Below, in pieces: positions 59,201 to 64,000 of a stretch of 64,000 bases of DNA. Location: the NCBI RefSeq assembly GCF_026210795.1, contig NC_089439.1, positions 4,092,001 to 4,156,000 on the forward strand, in the 5' to 3' direction. The translations under genes were made by a program, and so were the position numbers. The stretch comes from Rhizophagus irregularis. Lineage: Eukaryota > Glomeromycota > Glomeromycetes > Glomerales > Glomeraceae. The notes below the pieces were generated by a model that was not told the origin of the DNA, made no database searches, and saw nothing but the letters and a program-made list of their open reading frames with translations. The first letter of the stretch is position 1. Each line of letters starts with the position of its first letter.

Positions 59201-60674
59201 TTTGATAACATATGGCTAAACAAAACATTGCTTCTTTAATACCATTTTCTACTGCTTTTTGATACCAATAAAATGCTTTTTCTAAATTCTTTTCTGTTCC
59301 TTCTCCAATTTGATAGCATATGGCTAAATTAAACATTGCTTTTTCATGGCCATTTTCAGCTGCTTTTTGAAACCAATGAAATGCTTTTTCTAAATTCTTT
59401 TCTGTTCCCTTTCCACTTTCATAATATATAGCTAAATTATACATCGCATTTTCATGATCATTTTCAGCTGCTTTTTGATACCAATAAAATGCTTTTTCTA
59501 AATTCTTTTCTGTTCCTTTTCCACTTTTATAATATATGGCTAAATTATACATTGCTTCTTTAATACCATTTTCAGCTGCTTTTTGATACCAATAAAAAGC
59601 TTTTTCTAAATTCTTTTCTGTTCCTTCTCCATTTTGATAACATATGGCTAAATTATACATTGCTTTCTCATGGCCATTTTCAGCTGCCTTTTGAAACCAA
59701 TAAAATTCTTTTTCTAAATTCTTTTCTGTTCCTTCGCCATTTTTATAATATATGGCTAAATTATACATTGCTTCTTCAATACCATTTTCAGCTGCTTTTT
59801 GATACCAATAAAAGGATTTTTCTAAATTCTTTTCTGTTCCTTCTCCATTTTGGTAACATATGGCTAAATTATATATTGTTTCTTCAATACCATTTTCTGT
59901 TGCTTTTTGATACCAATAAAAGGCTTTTTCCAAATTCTTTTCTGCTCCTACTCCATATTTATAACTCATAGCTAAATTATGCATTGCTTCCTTAACACCA
60001 CTTTCTGCTGCTTTTTGATACCAATAAAAGGATTTTTCTAAATTCTTTTCTGTTCCTTCTCCATTATAATATAATAAAGCTAAATAAAACTTTGCTTCTT
60101 TAATACCATTTTCTTCCGCTTTTTGATACCAATAAAAAGCTTTTTCTAAATTCTTTTCTGTTCCTTCTCCTTTATGATAACATATGGCTAAATTATACAT
60201 TGCTTCTTCATAGCCATTTTCTGTTGCTTTTTGATACCAATAAAAGGCTTTTTCTAAATTCTTTTCCGCTCCTACTCCATTTTTATAGCTTATAGCTAAA
60301 TAATACATTGCTTTTTCATAACCATTTACTGCTGCTTTTTGACCCCAATAAAATGCTTTTTCTAAATTATTTTCTGTTCCTTCTCCAATTAAATAGCATT
60401 TTCCTAAATTATACATCGCTTCTTTGACGCCATTTTCTGCTGCTTTTTGATACCAATAAAAGGCTTTTTCTAAATTCTTTTCCACTACTTCTCCTTTTGC
60501 ATAACATATGGCTAAATTATACATTGCTACTTTATCACCATTTTTTGCCAATTCTTCTAAAGAATTAATACATTTTTTACACAATAATTCTATAGTGCAA
60601 TATGAACAATTTTCGGTATTTACTATATATATTTCTTTATCTGAAAAATTTAATTTAATAGATTTGGTATCCAT
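56247..60674 (-). CDS. Giant Sel1-repeat protein with C-terminal protein kinase
   Basis: 1451 residues in two exons, 60674-57216 and 57143-56247 (phase-0 GT-AG intron, 72 bp). A short N-terminal segment carries CxxC-x5-CxxC (Cys 23, 26, 32 and 35), a likely zinc site. Then follow about 27 Sel1 repeats of 36 residues (about 45-1050), nearly all reading EKNLEKAFYWYQKAAENG. A second cysteine cluster (about 1058-1080: CQFCIEC...CQQC) leads to a kinase domain from about residue 1105. It has KGGFSEIHKAVW, VVLK, HRDFHDGNILI, DLG and MAPEIL, so all catalytic residues are present and it should be active. Sel1 solenoids bind partner proteins, so the array is probably a docking scaffold for the kinase. 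The domain order is opposite to the gene at 46484-48442. Confidence 0.88.
57620..60490. repeat. 108-bp coding tandem repeat, about 27 units
   Basis: Each unit encodes one Sel1 repeat. Units differ mostly at a few codons. Two units are 37 codons long (with KVAAENG and with YDVKTM), so the array is not strictly periodic but the frame is kept. Near-identical blocks at about 59094-59150 and 59634-59690 lie 540 bp apart, exactly five units, which indicates a recent block duplication. Confidence 0.9.
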
Positions 60675-61664
60675 TTAGTTATTTGGAAATTTAATTTACT
60701 GAAAAAAAAAACTATTTTTTTTAGACGTATTTTTTTTTTTTTTTTGACCATTTTTTCTTTTTTTATCGTTACATTATGAATGAGTTACTAAAAAGGGAAC
60801 GTTTAACCAAAAATAGAAATTACAATAAATAATTTTTTTTTCAGGCCATATTTTTTTCTATACATTGATCTGCATCGAGAAATTTCTTTAAAATAAGTTG
60901 TCAATAGATATGTTAAAAAAAAAATGCTAATTTAATAAAATAAATAAGATTAATTATAGCGAAAGTTTAAGATATAAGATTATTATAATTCATATTTTGT
61001 GTAACAACTGGATAAATTTGCTAGATAAAAATGGGGCAAAATTTGCTGATCTTAATAAAATGAACGTCACTGTTTTTGTACATCAATACCTCTAGCAATT
61101 CTTTTCAATAACCTTCAAAAAAAATTTTCACTTGTATCCTACTATCTATTTCAGTATTTTCGGGGTCCTGTTAAGAACTTTTTTTAAATGAATTTTTTAT
61201 TTATTTGTAAGTTTATTAGTAAATTATTAAATAATGAAAGCACGGTAAAGAAATTTTTATTAATCAAGGATTCATTCTTGTTTAATGCTATTATATTTTT
61301 ATTTATATGAAAATTTTTTTTGATATTTTGCTTCGTATTAAAAATTCGAAAATTGATGATTTTGTCTAAAATATGATCATTGCGGCGGATTTATGAAATT
61401 TGGCAAAAACCTGCTGCGCCTCGGGAATTAAAATTGACTTACAGAAAAACATTAAGCTTTTTTCCTAAAAAATGTCAAATAATGACGCACCTTTAACACT
61501 GGAAAAATTAGGTAACGAAAAAATTGGTTAGACGCAAGATTAAAAATTTTTTAGAGCTCATTTTTGACTGTTCACTAATAAATTTGGGACTTAAATAGAA
61601 ATTTGGTGACTAAAAGACTGTCAAATATTTATTTAATTTGACATGACGGACAAATTTTGAGGTA
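60675..61664. other. 5' flank of the Sel1-kinase gene
   Basis: T-rich and A-rich homopolymer runs directly upstream of the start, then AT-rich DNA. No gene recognised. Confidence 0.4.
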
Positions 61665-61848
61665 CAGTCTAACCTCGATATACCGATATTCGATATACCG
61701 ATATACTATTAAAAACTTGATATACCGATAAAATTTTATTTTCCCACTATATGTGAGGACATATAAATATCGGTATAACTTTGATATAACGATATTTTCT
61801 AAAAATTTTATATATGTCCCAACATATCGTTATATAAAAGTTTGACTG
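61665..61848. mobile_element. Tc1/mariner-type MITE, 184 bp
   Basis: The ends CAGTCTAACCTCGATATACC and, inverted, CAGTCAAACTTTTATATAACG are flanked by TA at 61663-61664 and 61849-61850. The interior repeats GATATACCGATA. This is typical of very small non-autonomous Tc1/mariner elements. Confidence 0.8.
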
Positions 61849-63262
61849 TATTTCATAAATCCGCCATGATGTCATATTGATCGACTATAAAATTAAGGAT
61901 TTATATAATTTTATTTATTTGTTCACACTCCTTATTATGATCATTGTTTAAGTAAATGTATTTACCATTTAGTTTATTTCTCTACAGGCAAAATTTCCGA
62001 TTAAAATTAGCATTACTCTTATATATTATCAAAATGTGTGAAAGTAGTATCACTAGTATTATAGTATTAACATTTTATTGAAGCTTTGTGAATCGACTTT
62101 GGTATCGGTTTTTTTATAATTTTATAAATAAATAAATTCAAACGTAATAATGATTTTCGAAAATTTTTAAGTATTTCTGAAATTAGATTCTTTGATACTT
62201 TCATTAGTAATTTACAGTTATTAAGATTTCCTCGCGCATAAATCAGATCATAATATTATTAATACCGCTTTAAGTTTGATATAGGATCTTGATGTATAAA
62301 TTAAACTATTAAGCTTTAAATTGGTATATCATTTATTTATGTTCATTTTTTTATTATTTTCTTTATTATTATATTATAAAAAAATGAAAAGATTTGATAT
62401 TTAAGTTTATCCATATTCTTAAAAATAATAAATAAACTTGCATCAAATATTTGACCAAAGTTATTAAAATTTTTTAAATTCAATTGTAACTGAAACCATT
62501 AATTATGGCCAGAATTAAGATAACCATATTTAATCCATGATCCGTCTCCGAACCAGTACAAACTACTAATACATTTCGGGGAATCATTTTTGCAAATTAA
62601 TTATCCCTTAATGGCTTTTATGCTAATTTGTCCAGAATTTTTTTTTTTAAAATGATATAGAATAAGATCCGAAGTATTCTGAACGATAAATTTGTGTTAT
62701 CATATATTAATTACACAAGTTTGATCATAATATACTTGCCATTTAAGACAAATTGGTGATATTACCTAGAAAGTAGCTAGACCAAATTTGTATTGCAACT
62801 CCGGCTGAAAACAGTGTAACCGATTGATTAAAACTGGGGGAATCAAGGTTCGACAAAAATTTTTATATTGTATGATTAGTTTAAAAATTTTTTTCTTTAG
62901 CGACGCTGGATTCTGGCCTTTAAAAACGCTACATTATTAAATTGCAAGAAGTGTACCGATCATAAAATTAATGTTTTTTTTTTATTTATTTGCTGGTAAA
63001 TAATTTGTTTAAAGGAATAACAAAAAAAAATAAAATTATTCATTTCTATCAATCACAGGCTATCTAACTTATTGTAACATATTTTGCTTATATTGGGTGG
63101 TCTCAAACGTACACTGGAATTGCGAACTAGTTAACACTCGCCCATCAATGTTATTCTCATCCATTATTATAAAACGATTAAATTATGTTTTTCATCTTAC
63201 AATTTAATGACAAAACAGAACTTTGAGACAATAGACTCTGAAACTCCCTTATTTACTCAACA
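61849..63262. other. Intergenic AT-rich DNA
   Basis: No gene, RNA or convincing repeat recognised. Confidence 0.4.
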
Positions 63263-63574
63263 CTAGTGCTTCGATCCGGATGAAATCCGTCATCCGGATT
63301 AAATAACAATTTAATCCGGATGAAAACTGTTATTAAACGAAAATCTGGATAAAAAAATCATTTCAAAAAATCCAGTCCTACCATTAGATGCGCAACGTCA
63401 AACATGCCTTAAATTGTTAAATTCTGATCAGGTGTTTCAGAAATATTTTAAGTTATCCGAAAACTGGCAATCCGGATGGATCCGACGAAACCCGGTTCAA
63501 ACCGTGGATTTCATCCGGATTTTTGATTTAATCCGGATCAATCCGGATCAATTCGTACATGGATCGAAGCACTA
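63263..63574. mobile_element. hAT-type MITE, 312 bp
   Basis: Perfect terminal inverted repeats TAGTGCTTCGATCC / GGATCGAAGCACTA are flanked by a perfect 8-bp target duplication, CTCAACAC, at 63255-63262 and 63575-63582. The interior is dense in the palindrome ATCCGGAT. The frame running through it is not a gene. Confidence 0.92.
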
Positions 63575-64000
63575 CTCAACACGTTATAAAATCCGCTCGC
63601 TTTAATAATAACTTTATGGACTTGAGCAAAGCGTAATGATCGTGTCGATATTAATTTATTAAAAATTAGCCTTAATGCATCTTAAAATACTCCTTAACGC
63701 AAACATTTTTATGCAATCTTTCGAACAACGTACAAAACAAATTATTTTTGCATAACAACACACTCTTAAACCTTATGCAAATACTTAAAGCATCGATCAG
63801 TAAATCAAAAATATTTATCATATATCCCAAATCAACGAGAATTTAAACGTTGCTAGTTCCTTGGTCAAAATCAAAATTAATCACAACCAGTATATACTAT
63901 TGACCGATAATAAACACTATTATAGATAATCACACTATTAGATTTGCACCAAATATCATAAACGGTAACGAGATGATGGAATAAAATCGTCCTAGGTCAA
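63575..64000. other. Window end, no gene seen
   Basis: AT-rich sequence with no supported frame. A gene could lie beyond the edge. Confidence 0.35.

Noticed and set aside
57929-59971. Long open frames on the plus strand within the Sel1-kinase gene
   Set aside because: They are antisense shadows of the 108-bp coding repeat; their Leu/Phe-rich repeats follow from the complementary codons.
63414-63605. 63-codon frame
   Set aside because: It crosses the boundary of a MITE with a perfect target duplication and is made of ATCCGGAT repeats.
1-64000. CRISPR arrays or bacterial operons
   Set aside because: No direct repeats with unique spacers, no Shine-Dalgarno-led gene runs, and all real genes have spliceosomal introns or eukaryotic domains.

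Overview
The window is eukaryotic, strongly AT-rich, and its gene content fits a fungus of the Glomeromycotina (arbuscular mycorrhizal fungi), most likely Rhizophagus irregularis or a close relative. The evidence is short AT-rich GT-AG introns, lineage-typical families (BTB-BACK-TLDc proteins, TKL-like kinases of the 'YNNL...KGGFSEI' type, Sel1-repeat kinases, F-box proteins, small secreted cysteine-rich proteins) and many short inverted-repeat transposons. The species assignment is from family recognition, not from a search.

Layout. 1-7.4 kb: decayed coding remnants and a hAT-type MITE. 7.4-9.6 kb: an eight-exon kinase gene (-) whose tail is built from small in-phase exons, with a second hAT MITE just upstream. 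12.7-14.1 kb: an aldo-keto reductase pseudogene (-). 15.6-18.5 kb: BTB-TLDc gene A (+) and an F-box gene (-) whose 3' end was invaded by a TA-flanked MITE. 22.7-28.9 kb: BTB-TLDc genes B and C (+) with a truncated third start between them and several mobile elements. 29.4-40.9 kb: an inverted segmental duplication. One arm (29.4-31.6) carries a broken small secreted protein gene and the other (37.6-40.9) the intact copy; between the arms lie BTB-TLDc genes D and E (-). 43.8-45.2 kb: BTB-TLDc gene F (-). 46.5-48.4 kb: a kinase-Sel1 fusion with an altered catalytic loop (-). 51-55.3 kb: decayed non-LTR retrotransposon sequence. 56.2-60.7 kb: a 1451-residue protein with about 27 tandem Sel1 repeats followed by a kinase (-). 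60.7-64 kb: non-coding, with two MITEs.

All six BTB-TLDc genes share one phase-2 intron at the same codon, and five of them, plus the truncated start, share a core promoter block. They form a recently expanding dispersed array. The duplicated flanks give paralogous empty sites that date several transposon insertions. The kinases probably act in signalling with Sel1 scaffolds, and the TLDc proteins in stress response or ubiquitin-ligase substrate selection; those roles are inferred from family knowledge. Spliced gene models were checked by reading frame and splice sites only.
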